A DNA stretch of 64,000 bases from positions 62,001 through 126,000 of the IMG/VR virus record IMGVR_UViG_3300012985_000006. One strand, given 5' to 3'. This stretch comes from a virus. The notes under the pieces are model-generated. The model saw only the letters and a list, made by a program, of their open reading frames with translations. It was not told the origin of the DNA and searched no databases. Shown here piece after piece: positions 50,392-60,033 of this stretch. Numbering within the stretch: the stretch's first letter is position 1; each line of letters opens with the position of its first letter. A program made the translations under genes and the position numbers.

Positions 50392-51351
50392 TCAACGCTC
50401 CGAGATAGCCACGCAGAAGCAATTCTTGATCTGGTACGCCAGATTGGGTTTACTCGGCAGGCGCTCTTGCACTACATTGATTTCTCGACGCAAGGCAGCC
50501 AAACGAATCGGTCCTAGTCTTTCCCTCAACAGTGTCAATTCCTCGTGAAGATCCATGTTGGCTATACGTTCGGGGGCGTAAGATATTAGGTAAAGGTCGG
50601 TAACGATACGTTCTAGAAACTGAAAAGCGAGGATCAATTCGGCCGATTTCTTCTCGGTTGCCAACTCGTCAATGGCTGAGAACAGAGTAGACAGGTCACC
50701 CGTCACGGCTGTTTTGAGAAGAGCCATTACACGATTACGAAAAATTATCCGATTCGATCCTAAGTACTGCACTGCGCGGCCAACGGAGCCCTCTGAAAGG
50801 CGAGTGTAGACAGTCGCCTTGGTTGAATCGTCCGTCAGCTGGCTCAATGCGGCGCTAATAAATGGTTCACTCAGTCGATTGTACCGGACTACCCCACATC
50901 GAGAGATTATCGTTGGGATCACTTTTTCCAAAGAATTAGAGATCAGCAAGAACCTCGTATTTTTTGGAGGTTCTTCCAAAACCTTCAGTATGGCGTTGGC
51001 CGCCCCCTCGGACAACCGATCAGCACCGTCGACAACTATGTAACGACGTCGCGCAACTGAAGGGTGGAGGGTAGCTTCCGTCAATGCTTCGCGCATCTCA
51101 TCCACCCCAATGTCTTTCCCCAAATCTGGGGTCAAGATAATGAGGTCCGGATGGGTTCCACGATCCACTTGCAGACACTGGTTGTCGCCAGGGTCCCCGC
51201 CAGAGAAGTCTTCTTTGATGGCAGCCATCACTGAGAAGCGTTTACCTACTCCTTCAGGGCCTACCAACAGCAGGGGTATCTTACATTCGTTCGCCACTAC
51301 CCTTTTGAGGTAGGCAACGCCCTTATCCTGTTCCCGAACCTCGCTCAACAA
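50392..51351 (-). CDS. holB: DNA polymerase III delta-prime subunit (HolB-like)
   Basis: The product has 319 residues. TTG at 51351 has GGAGG six bases upstream, within the previous gene. It has LLLVGPEGVGKR at 27-38 (a P-loop shape whose next residue is Arg instead of Ser/Thr), IVVDGADRLS, ANAILKVLEEPPKNTRFLLI and IISRCGVV with the SRC arginine-finger motif. That fits delta-prime, which does not hydrolyse ATP. It combines with DnaX and delta to load the clamp. It is directly followed by holA. Confidence 0.9.
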   Translation of the reverse strand: MLSEVREQDKGVAYLKRVVANECKIPLLLVGPEGVGKRFSVMAAIKEDFSGGDPGDNQCLQVDRGTHPDLIILTPDLGKDIGVDEMREALTEATLHPSVARRRYIVVDGADRLSEGAANAILKVLEEPPKNTRFLLISNSLEKVIPTIISRCGVVRYNRLSEPFISAALSQLTDDSTKATVYTRLSEGSVGRAVQYLGSNRIIFRNRVMALLKTAVTGDLSTLFSAIDELATEKKSAELILAFQFLERIVTDLYLISYAPERIANMDLHEELTLLRERLGPIRLAALRREINVVQERLPSKPNLAYQIKNCFCVAISER

Positions 51352-51502
51352 CTGACGCCTCCAAAAGAGCCGTGTCTTTAGGAGTCTCTACTGGAACTAA
51401 CTGCATGACTGCAAAGTAGTGTTGCTTGCAGTCCGTGCATTCAAATCTGTAGGACTCTTTACCTGTCGGCTTCAGAGTACCCCTACACCGTAAACAACGC
51501 AT
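51323..51502 (-). CDS. Small zinc-ribbon protein
   Basis: The product is about 59 residues if the ATG at 51502 is used, though a GTG or TTG further upstream is open. It has MRCLRCRGTLKP and ECTDCKQHYFAVMQL, a C-x2-C...C-x2-C zinc ribbon, then a short charged tail. No function can be assigned. It overlaps holB by 28 bases at its 3' end. The Shine-Dalgarno is weak, so the start is uncertain. Confidence 0.5.
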   Translation of the reverse strand: MRCLRCRGTLKPTGKESYRFECTDCKQHYFAVMQLVPVETPKDTALLEASVVERGSGTG

Positions 51503-51515
51503 CCCATCGTGTTTT

Positions 51516-52316
51516 TCAGACACGATCAACCAGCATGTTGTTGCTGAGAAACTCGTACACCGTGGAGTACGGAGCGACCTGTTGCAACACCCCCGCCTCA
51601 GCTTGTTGTCGAGTGGCTTCCAAGTTCTTCGCTACGTAGGAACGGTTCCAGCTCATGTAGTAGAAGGCTGGTCCAACGAACAGCTCAGGAAAGATCCATT
51701 CCACATCATGAGTTTTTTGGATCCATTGTCTGATCGCCACCTCCATACCGTAACCCCGGAGTTCCCAACCGACCCTCCAAGGGGCGGGCCAAGGAGCTGC
51801 CATTACGGCTGATGCGAGTATGAGTGCCGACCACCATCCTGTTTGTGCACACCCTATAGCAAAAAATGACATGAGGACGAAGCCCAGGACGAATCCCGCC
51901 AGCTTGTCAGACAGCTTGAAGATTAGACAAGCAGCCAAGTACCCCAACACAGGGATGGCCAAAGTCATAACGTGATCTCTGGACACCCAACCGTACAGAG
52001 CCAAAGGTAGTACTGCTAGAATCTGGGGGAACAGATACGAAATCTTGAACCATCGATTCCGATTAGTATCGTAGATCCTGGTGTAGGCGTGAGCCAGGTC
52101 CCTAATCGAAAGTTCTGGGTTGCTCAGATACCATTCACGTGTCGTAAAATACACGGTGGTGCCAACAACAGTGCACCAATAACGATACTTTGGGCTAAAC
52201 ACCATCAAAGCACGAAGGACTCTGAAGAACAAGGATTCGTTCTTGAACCGAACCTTCAGAGTAGGCATCTCAGTTCGGAGATGCTCTTCAAATCGATCCA
52301 AGACTTGTGGGTCCAT
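51516..52316 (-). CDS. Membrane protein, unknown function
   Basis: The product has 266 residues, ATG 52316. Hydrophobic segments lie near 98-110, 117-133, 138-153 and 160-173 (ILAVLPLALYGWV, MTLAIPVLGYLAACLIFKL, LAGFVLGFVLMSFFAIG, ALILASAVMAAPWPA), consistent with about four transmembrane helices. The N-terminal part is soluble with a YWCTVVGTTVYFTTREWYLS segment. The end is soluble and charged. No lysis or transport motif is seen. It sits between replication genes and zinc-ribbon genes; the role is unknown. Confidence 0.6.
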   Translation of the reverse strand: MDPQVLDRFEEHLRTEMPTLKVRFKNESLFFRVLRALMVFSPKYRYWCTVVGTTVYFTTREWYLSNPELSIRDLAHAYTRIYDTNRNRWFKISYLFPQILAVLPLALYGWVSRDHVMTLAIPVLGYLAACLIFKLSDKLAGFVLGFVLMSFFAIGCAQTGWWSALILASAVMAAPWPAPWRVGWELRGYGMEVAIRQWIQKTHDVEWIFPELFVGPAFYYMSWNRSYVAKNLEATRQQAEAGVLQQVAPYSTVYEFLSNNMLVDRV

Positions 52317-52319
52317 GGC

Positions 52320-52535
52320 TCAAATATTGAGGTATCCGCCGACCTGAACCGAAGAGGGTCTGCCACATTTGGTACAACGATAAACCCTCTGGCCTGTGTG
52401 TACCTGCCCCTCAATACGAATTTCCGTGGCTTCCATCGAATCACATGTCTCTTCTTTGCAACGCATGAAGTGGACCGGTTCTTTGGGGGTTTCAGGAATG
52501 AGTCCTGGGGCTGTTCCTTTGTGATCGATACTCAT
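52320..52535 (-). CDS. Small zinc-ribbon protein
   Basis: The product is 71 residues, ATG 52535. It carries RCKEETCDSMEATE and YRCTKCGRPSS, giving Cys in C-x4-C and C-x2-C spacing, a zinc-ribbon shape. The two clusters are separated by a short beta region (IRIEGQVHTGQRV). No further motif is seen. It lies next to the membrane protein and downstream of a small unknown gene. Confidence 0.5.
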   Translation of the reverse strand: MSIDHKGTAPGLIPETPKEPVHFMRCKEETCDSMEATEIRIEGQVHTGQRVYRCTKCGRPSSVQVGGYLNI

Positions 52536-52539
52536 CTGT

Positions 52540-52929
52540 TTACTCCGGAAATAGTGGTGTCAGGACACCCAACACATGGACATAGTATGGATCGTTGGGG
52601 CTGAGAAGGGTCAAAGAATAGGAAACATTTGGGTCATTGTACCCATTGGGAGTCATGGGGAACAACAATGGATCCAAGGTACCATCCTTGATGTAAGGTT
52701 CAATCTTGGCCCAATCACTAGCTAGGATTTGAACTGCCAATCCTGACCCTTTGAGAAATACGTACGGGATCTCTTTAGTGGTCCCCAGCGTTACCGATAC
52801 TTGTTTTCGATACAACCCAACGATCGCCCTAGCGACATCCGGCAAAAGGGCGGCCCTCAATGCTGTGGGTCTTTGACCCCAGATCTGGAAAAGGCGGTTG
52901 TCCACCTCTTCCAGATCCGACAAGTACAA
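52540..52929 (-). CDS. Hypothetical protein after groEL
   Basis: The product is 129 residues from a TTG at 52929, two bases after the groEL stop. No ATG fits and the Shine-Dalgarno is weak. Helices lie near 10-45, followed by beta-like SVTLGTTKEIPYVFLKG and Pro/Asn-rich loops. It ends with a LTLLSPNDPYYVHVLGVLTP strand pair. I do not recognise a family. Its size is slightly larger than a GroES, but it lacks the mobile loop motif, so it is not a GroES. Confidence 0.45.
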   Translation of the reverse strand: MYLSDLEEVDNRLFQIWGQRPTALRAALLPDVARAIVGLYRKQVSVTLGTTKEIPYVFLKGSGLAVQILASDWAKIEPYIKDGTLDPLLFPMTPNGYNDPNVSYSLTLLSPNDPYYVHVLGVLTPLFPE

Positions 52930-52931
52930 TC

Positions 52932-54938
<2,007 letters not shown>

Positions 54939-54939
<1 letters not shown>

Positions 54940-55514
54940 CAGGAGTTCAGATCGGAACGGCCCAACATATTGATGAACAGCAAACCTTGTTCCCGAGCGT
55001 CATCAATAGCCACATGTGTATGTGGTGGCAACCCTTTGAACCAAGACTTCGGCATGTTACGCTTCGTAGTTTGGCGGTAAGGAGTCCCCAAGATCGCCAT
55101 CGCGTAGGATTTAACATCCAAGCACGAGAAGCTGAATGGACTGTAGCCGCCGAAACGAATCAAATACCAGTAGAGGAAAAGGTAATCAAAGCCGGCCGGA
55201 TAGGCAACACAAACAGGTGAGCTGTTCTGTCCTACCGATACTTTACTGACCCACTCTCGGAACAGATTCAAGGCGTGCTCCGGAGCCTGAGGGTCTTTAC
55301 GGCAGGCTTCCCATACGGCAGTTGGTTGGGACCCCCACCATTTCATCGTATCTGGGTGGCCTGCCGAACCTTCAAGTAGTTCCAGGTTGACAGAGAAAGC
55401 GTCTATTTCCTTACCTGACGGCAAGAAAGCTACCGCGCCCAAACTCAGCATCGAGTGAGGGCCAGGAATCGGACCATCGGTCTCGATGTCGACACTGATG
55501 TATATTTCTGACAT
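54939..55514 (-). CDS. DEDDh 3'-5' exonuclease
   Basis: The product has 191 residues, ATG 55514. The exonuclease I motif is IYISVDIETDGPIPG with D-x-E. The later THVAIDDAREQGLLFINML has the H-x-x-x-D-D pattern of DnaQ/oligoribonuclease-type DEDDh enzymes, and a PDTMKWWGSQ segment lies in the middle. Either proofreading for the phage replicase, in keeping with the Pol III-type loader set, or RNA trimming is possible. No polymerase is fused. It is followed by the gene before groEL. Confidence 0.85.
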
Positions 55515-55523
55515 ACGTCGGAC

Positions 55524-55805
55524 TTACACCGGTCTGGTCAAGTGTTGTAGCCGCTTCAGAACTTCATCTCGCATATTCGGTCCGTACGAGTCCGCGATGG
55601 CCGGATCCAACATCGAAAGGATGCGCTCTGTCTTCATTCCGGCTTCTACAGCTTCGAGGGCGAAGGCAGTCCAATCAGGAATGACTTCACGCTCCTCAAG
55701 AAATGAGAACGTCACCTCAAGAGGGACTCCAGTAGTTTCGTAGAAACGGTAGACTCCAGCTACAACAGTCTTGCCGTCCACCGTCCTGCCAACTACCTCA
55801 AGCAT
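55524..55805 (-). CDS. Small hypothetical protein
   Basis: The product is 93 residues, ATG 55805. An N-terminal beta segment (VGRTVDGKTVVAGVYRFYET) is followed by a helix pair with VIPDWTAFALEAVEAGMKTE, ending in a basic RLQHLTRPV. There are no cysteines or membrane segments. It overlaps the upstream gene by eight bases. No family is recognised. Confidence 0.45.
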   Translation of the reverse strand: MLEVVGRTVDGKTVVAGVYRFYETTGVPLEVTFSFLEEREVIPDWTAFALEAVEAGMKTERILSMLDPAIADSYGPNMRDEVLKRLQHLTRPV

Positions 55806-56157
55806 CTACCTCATCGCCCAAAATCTGGATGACCTTATGGTGAGTGACTTTACCGTCTCTGACTCGAAGACCGTCCAAACCCATGCCTGATTCCCACGTC
55901 ACCACCAAGTCGGCCGTCCCTTCAAAAATAGGGAGGATTTCCTCCCAAAGAGCCTCTAAGTTACCGCTGCCTGACCCACCCCAAGGGATCCGACGAGGGT
56001 ATATGAACTTACCCCTAACCTTACCCCACTCGGTATAGCGTTCGAACGGATGAATCTCTGGATACTCAACCTGAGACTCTAAAGCTTCCAGTGCAGCAAT
56101 AGAGACTCGGAAGTTGGTGCTTGAGATGATCTCAATCGATTCAACGTGGCTGCTCAT
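55798..56157 (-). CDS. Small hypothetical protein
   Basis: The product is 119 residues, ATG 56157, which lies within the end of the Pol A-like mini-gene. The chain is mixed alpha/beta with YTEWGKVRGKFIYPRRIPWG and LVVTWESGMGLDGLRVRDGK. No known domain is recognised. It overlaps both neighbours by a few bases, a sign of tight operon packing. Confidence 0.45.
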   Translation of the reverse strand: MSSHVESIEIISSTNFRVSIAALEALESQVEYPEIHPFERYTEWGKVRGKFIYPRRIPWGGSGSGNLEALWEEILPIFEGTADLVVTWESGMGLDGLRVRDGKVTHHKVIQILGDEVDA

Positions 56158-56320
56158 AAGATTTCTTCATGTTTTGAATGAACTCTAGGGCTTCGGAAGA
56201 CTCGAACTTAGTGTAATCCGCGTTAATCAAGATTGTATTCTCTCGTCCGAAGACTGCTCGTAGCCTTCTTCCTAGTTCAGTGCGGATCGGGATATTCTGC
56301 AGAGCAGGACGAGACCTCAT
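56141..56320 (-). CDS. Mini-gene with family A DNA polymerase motif A
   Basis: A 59-residue frame from ATG 56320 (sharing ATGA with the upstream stop) to TGA at 56141. It reads ALQNIPIRTELGRRLRAVFG, then ENTILINADYTKFESSEAL, and ends KKSYEQPR. The L-Q-N-I-P-[IV]-R-x-E-x-G-R-R-[IL]-R run and the A-D-Y motif match the region just before and in motif A of Pol I-type polymerases, though no polymerase gene adjoins it. After the Tyr the resemblance stops. It could be a relic or a functional peptide. The stop overlaps the next gene by 17 bases, and both ends are in-frame and clean. Confidence 0.6.
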   Translation of the reverse strand: MRSRPALQNIPIRTELGRRLRAVFGRENTILINADYTKFESSEALEFIQNMKKSYEQPR

Positions 56321-56628
56321 CTGAACAACAACTTGAGCAGATAAAGGACCCCGCCCAATCCGCCCAAGAACATGAATACAGGCACCACGATGCGAATCAA
56401 CTGTCCAGCCCGTTCAACGCTAGCGTCATAGTCGTTGAACGCTGCATTGAACATCGCCAACGCTTTCGAGACATCCTGTGCTCTGAGAGCTTTGCCAATC
56501 GCTTCCAAAGCGACAGTTTGATTTACGGTAGGAGCGTAACGCTCCATCCATTCTTGGAATCCTTCCAAGTCTGACTCTACAATCAGTTGTCGGCCGCTCG
56601 AAAGAACCTCTGAAGACAGTCTAGCCAT
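56317..56628 (-). CDS. Small protein with C-terminal membrane helix
   Basis: The product is 103 residues, ATG 56628. The N-terminal 75 residues are helical and charged (SDLEGFQEWMERYAPTVNQT). A C-terminal hydrophobic segment at about 77-100, IRIVVPVFMFLGGLGGVLYL, looks like a single tail anchor. Tail-anchored small phage proteins are often lysis- or envelope-linked, but nothing more points to that. It overlaps its neighbours at both ends. Confidence 0.5.
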   Translation of the reverse strand: MARLSSEVLSSGRQLIVESDLEGFQEWMERYAPTVNQTVALEAIGKALRAQDVSKALAMFNAAFNDYDASVERAGQLIRIVVPVFMFLGGLGGVLYLLKLLFR

Positions 56629-56944
56629 GCGGGTGCTTTACACCGAGCGTCCTTGATTTCAGCCACTTGGATTTGGGTTTGATCCACAACAGAAAAGGGG
56701 CCGCCATCGAAAGAGGCCAACTGACCAGAGCTGTGAATCCCAATAGGTTGGGGTCTAGATGCGGTCCTACAAGCACGATGAAGCCGATCAGGAGCGCGGT
56801 CGTGAGGATGACGGAAGGCACCCAAATCTTCCCCACATAGGCTTGATAGTCCCGCTCATCTTGACGTTGTTCAGGCGTCAGAGAATTGAACCAACATGCT
56901 CGGCGTTCACGAGCTTCAGCATTTCGACGAGACCACCCTACCAA
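56621..56944 (-). CDS. Small membrane protein, two helices
   Basis: A TTG at 56944 has GGAGG five bases upstream and overlaps the previous stop; the 107-residue product starts MVGWSRRNAEARERRA. Two hydrophobic stretches, WVPSVILTTALLIGFIVLVG and LLGFTALVSWPLSMAAPFLL, indicate two transmembrane helices. The soluble end is basic. An upstream in-frame start would overlap the preceding gene much more. The function is unknown. Confidence 0.5.
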   Translation of the reverse strand: MVGWSRRNAEARERRACWFNSLTPEQRQDERDYQAYVGKIWVPSVILTTALLIGFIVLVGPHLDPNLLGFTALVSWPLSMAAPFLLWIKPKSKWLKSRTLGVKHPHG

Positions 56945-57183
56945 TGAAACCTCCGGAAACTCTTCTTGAGCCAGCGTTCTTTCATGAATGGGCGATTGGC
57001 CCACCAACGCCATAAGTTGGGTGCCACCTTGTAGACGAGGCTGCCTGCCAGGTGCCACCAATTGTTGACCCAACTACCGCAGTCACACAGACGGCAATCG
57101 GGGTCATGGTGGCGGTGCTTGGAGCATACAGAGTACCAATCGTAACGCCAAGGGCCCCAGCCGCGAGTGGGTAGGCGATTCAT
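56938..57183 (-). CDS. Small Cys/Trp-rich protein
   Basis: The product is 81 residues, ATG 57183. CSKHRHHDPDCRLCDCGSWVN shows several Cys and His residues in metal-binding-like spacing. The rest is Trp-rich and basic (LWRWWANRPFMKERWLKKSF). Small proteins with an HDPDCRLC-type motif occur in other phages without known function. It is coupled by short overlaps at both ends. Confidence 0.5.
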   Translation of the reverse strand: MNRLPTRGWGPWRYDWYSVCSKHRHHDPDCRLCDCGSWVNNWWHLAGSLVYKVAPNLWRWWANRPFMKERWLKKSFRRFHW

Positions 57184-57407
57184 GAATCTACGGGTTCGTC
57201 TTCAGGTCCAGGGTCTGTGGGTGCGTCTTCAGGTTCAGGTGGTGGGACCGCTGCTTCCAGCTTCTTCGAGAGGGTTACGATCTCCGCTGATGTGAGGTAG
57301 CGGAAAGCCCCTTGCTTCATGAAGACACCAACCACGTCTTCTCTTTCGTAGACGGCCAAGGTCTTCAACGCCGCACCCACTGCCCGCATCTCACGTTCAT
57401 TGAGCAT
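57180..57407 (-). CDS. Small hypothetical protein with acidic Pro-rich tail
   Basis: The product is 75 residues, ATG 57407. A helical N-terminal half (MLNEREMRAVGAALKTLAVY) is followed by a tail rich in P, E and D (PPPEPEDAPTDPGPEDEPVD). No domain is recognised. It begins after a 52-base gap from the upstream gene and overlaps the next by four. Confidence 0.4.
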   Translation of the reverse strand: MLNEREMRAVGAALKTLAVYEREDVVGVFMKQGAFRYLTSAEIVTLSKKLEAAVPPPEPEDAPTDPGPEDEPVDS

Positions 57408-57459
57408 TAATCACTCTACACCACCGAAATTGATCTTTCTGAACGTTCTACCTAGGCAG

Positions 57460-57876
57460 TCAATTTGTGAGCTTCTCGTTGCCAATAGTGTGAAGCCATC
57501 GGAGAACTTCCGCGCCCAGATCGCCGTTCACTGACCCATCCCAGCCCAACATCTGACCCTTGCCGGCATAATGGCCGCGAGCAACCTGCCTAGTTTCAAG
57601 GGTGTCTACATGGAAAGCAGTGACAGAACTTTGAGCTAGGGCGTAGCGCACTAGATAAGGCTCGGTTCGAACCTGAATCAGACCTCTAACTACGCCGGTC
57701 GGTTCCAACGTCGAATCAAGCTCATCGATCAGCCTGTAGTAGCGAGTGTTGTTTGGGATCGTGAACTTGTGTGGGGTGCTCACGTTTCCACAAATGACCG
57801 TACCAGTGGCAAACTCTTTGAGAGGCGTGGGGTACAACTTCTTGCAGACGAGACACAGAAGCGACAACGGTTCCAT
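57460..57876 (-). CDS. Hypothetical protein with N-terminal Cys motif
   Basis: The preferred start is ATG 57876, one base after the stop of the HNH gene and behind AAAGGTGAG; in-frame ATG/GTG codons at 57894-57897 are alternatives. The 138-residue product has LLCLVCKKLYPTP and later VICGNVSTPHKFTI, a possible zinc site. Beta-like strands follow, with GVVRGLIQVRTEPYLVRYAL. No family is recognised. It lies next to a homing-type endonuclease gene that may have been inserted before it. Confidence 0.5.
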   Translation of the reverse strand: MEPLSLLCLVCKKLYPTPLKEFATGTVICGNVSTPHKFTIPNNTRYYRLIDELDSTLEPTGVVRGLIQVRTEPYLVRYALAQSSVTAFHVDTLETRQVARGHYAGKGQMLGWDGSVNGDLGAEVLRWLHTIGNEKLTN

Positions 57877-57877
57877 C

Positions 57878-58558
57878 TCACCTTTGGTTGGCATCACCCT
57901 GACCTACACCGAAGTCTTGCCTAGCATCAGGTAATTTACAGGCAAAGTCCAGCTGAATGCCCGTCAATCTACGCAAATCTGCTAAAACTAGTTCCATCTC
58001 CTCCACTGTGGCATTCGATTTCAAGGTATTAGCACGGTAAGAGATAACTCTGATGTTACCTCGTGTATACCCACCATGTGGATCAATACGATCTACACTT
58101 GGACTATCCGGCAATGGTCCCTGTCGGCCGCGACGAGGAGATATCACCAAAGGGATTCCAAGGACGGGGCAAATCGAAGGTATTTGGATGTCTTCAACCA
58201 CTAGATCGAAAGGTAAGGCTTCCTTCTTGGCCCTCGCTCTCAATCTCCACAGGATTTCCAATTCAGGGCGAGTTTGTCGCAGATTTTGGTAAAAGTCCTG
58301 ATTGTACGCGATGATTTGAGCCTTATGTGTCTGATAGTACAAAGCATGTGCAGCAGCCGCCTTGGACTTATTCTTCTCTCGGTACTCCTTCCGTTGAGGG
58401 GCATCCGCGGCTCTTTTTTCTGCTTCACAGGATTTGCATCTGGACCTAAATCGACCCTTAGCCTCCTCTCCTCGCGGGTAAAAAGCGCCTGTAGGTTTAG
58501 TCTGTTTACAACTGGAGCATACTTTCGAGGGCACCCTCATGCACGCATCGTTTTCCAT
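57878..58558 (-). CDS. HNH homing-type endonuclease
   Basis: The product has 226 residues, ATG 58558. Residues 13-47 hold CSSCKQTKPTGAFYPRG and CKSCEAEKRA, a four-Cys zinc finger of the type in free-standing phage HNH endonucleases. The catalytic part near 155-175 reads SVDRIDPHGGYTRGNIRVIS, matching the D-R-I-D...GY-x-x-x-N-I family. The middle carries a basic helical DNA-binding region. A perfect 13-bp inverted repeat spans its start. Such genes spread by cutting DNA at a specific site. Its codon and gene context suggest a recent insertion between 57876 and the RtcB gene. Confidence 0.87.
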   Translation of the reverse strand: MENDACMRVPSKVCSSCKQTKPTGAFYPRGEEAKGRFRSRCKSCEAEKRAADAPQRKEYREKNKSKAAAAHALYYQTHKAQIIAYNQDFYQNLRQTRPELEILWRLRARAKKEALPFDLVVEDIQIPSICPVLGIPLVISPRRGRQGPLPDSPSVDRIDPHGGYTRGNIRVISYRANTLKSNATVEEMELVLADLRRLTGIQLDFACKLPDARQDFGVGQGDANQR

Positions 58559-58570
58559 GCATGAGGGTGC
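58531..58570 (-). promoter_or_regulatory. Perfect 13-bp inverted repeat over HNH start codon
   Basis: GCACCCTCATGCA at 58531-58543 pairs perfectly with TGCATGAGGGTGC at 58558-58570, with a 14-base loop. The start ATG at 58558-58556 lies at the stem-loop junction. No Shine-Dalgarno is visible. It could hide the start codon, or mark the endonuclease insertion or target site. Confidence 0.7.
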
Positions 58571-58581
58571 TCATAAGCAAA

Positions 58582-59976
58582 TTAGTCGACGCCTTTCAAG
58601 TTACACACAGGGTACAGCCGTTTGTGAACGGTAGCTATGTCTGCCTGCTCTAAGACAGCCACAACCTCGTCCAAATCTTTGTAAACCTCGCCGCACTCAT
58701 CCAAAGGTGTGTGCTTGTGATTGCCGACGATTCCTTCGATCGTTACACCGTTGAAGGTTCGCTTCACCGTCTTCATCTCATGATCGATGCGCTCTTGCTT
58801 GTGCTCAAGCTTTCGCTTCGCCTCTCCTCGGGCCATCTTCCGGCCAGAGCCGTGGTTGACCGAACAAGCGGACTTGTGAGCGCCAGCATTTGGAAAAAGG
58901 ATAACCGCCCCAGTCATCATGCTGCCAGGAATCAGACAAGGGTGTCCAGTCGTTTCCCAAGACGTTCCAACCAGGTCGGGATGGCCTGCTGGAAAAGCAC
59001 GGGTCGCCCCTTTGCGATGGACGTAACCTCGCTTGGTCGTACCGTCCGGCAAGACCAAGGTTTCCTCTTGAACGAGGTTGTGACTGATCTCGTAGTAGAC
59101 CTCCGAGTCGGCCGCGAAAACCTCTTGCAGAGCCTCCTGGACGCCCTGAACAATCAAGTGTCGATTGGCGATAGCGTAGTTGGCCGCAGAGTTGTGGTAC
59201 GCCCAATACTCCTTGCCTAGAGGCTCATCGAGTCGAAGCCAGGAGTCTTCACGACGGTTGGACGGAAGTCCTCGGACCTTCGCCCCCTCGTAGAAGAAAT
59301 GGTTGGCAGTCTGCCACCCGTACCCACGGGAGCCACAGTGAATCATCACGTAGACTTCCCCAGAATCCCGATCAACCTGGACCTCAATGAAGTGGTTGCC
59401 CCCTCCAACACTACCCAGCTGGGGAGATGCTTTCTCGTAGGCCCTCTCGATCTTGTTCAGATCGATGTCCTCTGGAATCTCGATGTACTGACGTTCGCAA
59501 AGATCCGACCGGATCCCCAGCGCCTTGGCACCGTAACGAAGGATCTCTTCAGTCTTCTTGGCCCCAAACTTGGTCGAAGCGCCCTGACCCTTGCCCATGG
59601 CGACCCGCTTCTCAATCTCACGAATCAACCGTTCTCGCTGATACCAGCTCTTCAGGGAACTGGCCTGCAGGTCGACCTTCATGTAGACCACCCCACACGA
59701 AATGTCGTACCCAGAACCAGCCTGGATGATTGTGTTGTCGGTCACCACCGCGCAACCGACGGGGATTCCGTAACCGAAATGACAGTCTGGGAGGGCATAC
59801 ACACCCGTCACACCCTCATAGGACGCTGCCACTCGAAGCTGATCCCACAAGCCTTCCTCAGAGTCCTGGTAGAGGCTCTCAGACAAGAAGGCGTTGGCTT
59901 CCACCAACATACCAGAAACCTTTGGTAGAACGTATTGACCTTCAGCGACCTTGATAGCGGCGTACTTGAGAGACAT
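58582..59976 (-). CDS. rtcB: RNA-splicing ligase RtcB
   Basis: The product is about 464 residues. I use the ATG at 59976, preceded by AAAGG six bases upstream; an ATG at 59994 is open but lacks a good site. Motifs: YALPDCHFGYGIPVG, GSGYDISCGVV (a Mn-binding Cys), SVGGGNHFIEVQ, MIHCGSRGYGW and SVNHGSGRKMARGEAK, which holds the guanylylated His. RtcB joins 2',3'-cyclic phosphate (or 3'-phosphate) RNA to 5'-OH ends. In phages it may repair tRNAs cut by host anticodon nucleases. It has no archease partner visible here. A VWA protein gene lies upstream. Confidence 0.95.
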   Translation of the reverse strand: MSLKYAAIKVAEGQYVLPKVSGMLVEANAFLSESLYQDSEEGLWDQLRVAASYEGVTGVYALPDCHFGYGIPVGCAVVTDNTIIQAGSGYDISCGVVYMKVDLQASSLKSWYQRERLIREIEKRVAMGKGQGASTKFGAKKTEEILRYGAKALGIRSDLCERQYIEIPEDIDLNKIERAYEKASPQLGSVGGGNHFIEVQVDRDSGEVYVMIHCGSRGYGWQTANHFFYEGAKVRGLPSNRREDSWLRLDEPLGKEYWAYHNSAANYAIANRHLIVQGVQEALQEVFAADSEVYYEISHNLVQEETLVLPDGTTKRGYVHRKGATRAFPAGHPDLVGTSWETTGHPCLIPGSMMTGAVILFPNAGAHKSACSVNHGSGRKMARGEAKRKLEHKQERIDHEMKTVKRTFNGVTIEGIVGNHKHTPLDECGEVYKDLDEVVAVLEQADIATVHKRLYPVCNLKGVD

Positions 59977-60033
59977 GAGTGCCTTTACGGCCATCGAGGA
60001 TAGCTCAATAAGGGTCTCTTGTCACCTACACCC

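Noticed and set aside
52540-52929. GroES partner of the adjacent groEL
   Set aside because: The 129-residue product lacks the GroES mobile-loop and dome patterns and its length does not match the usual 95-100 residues.
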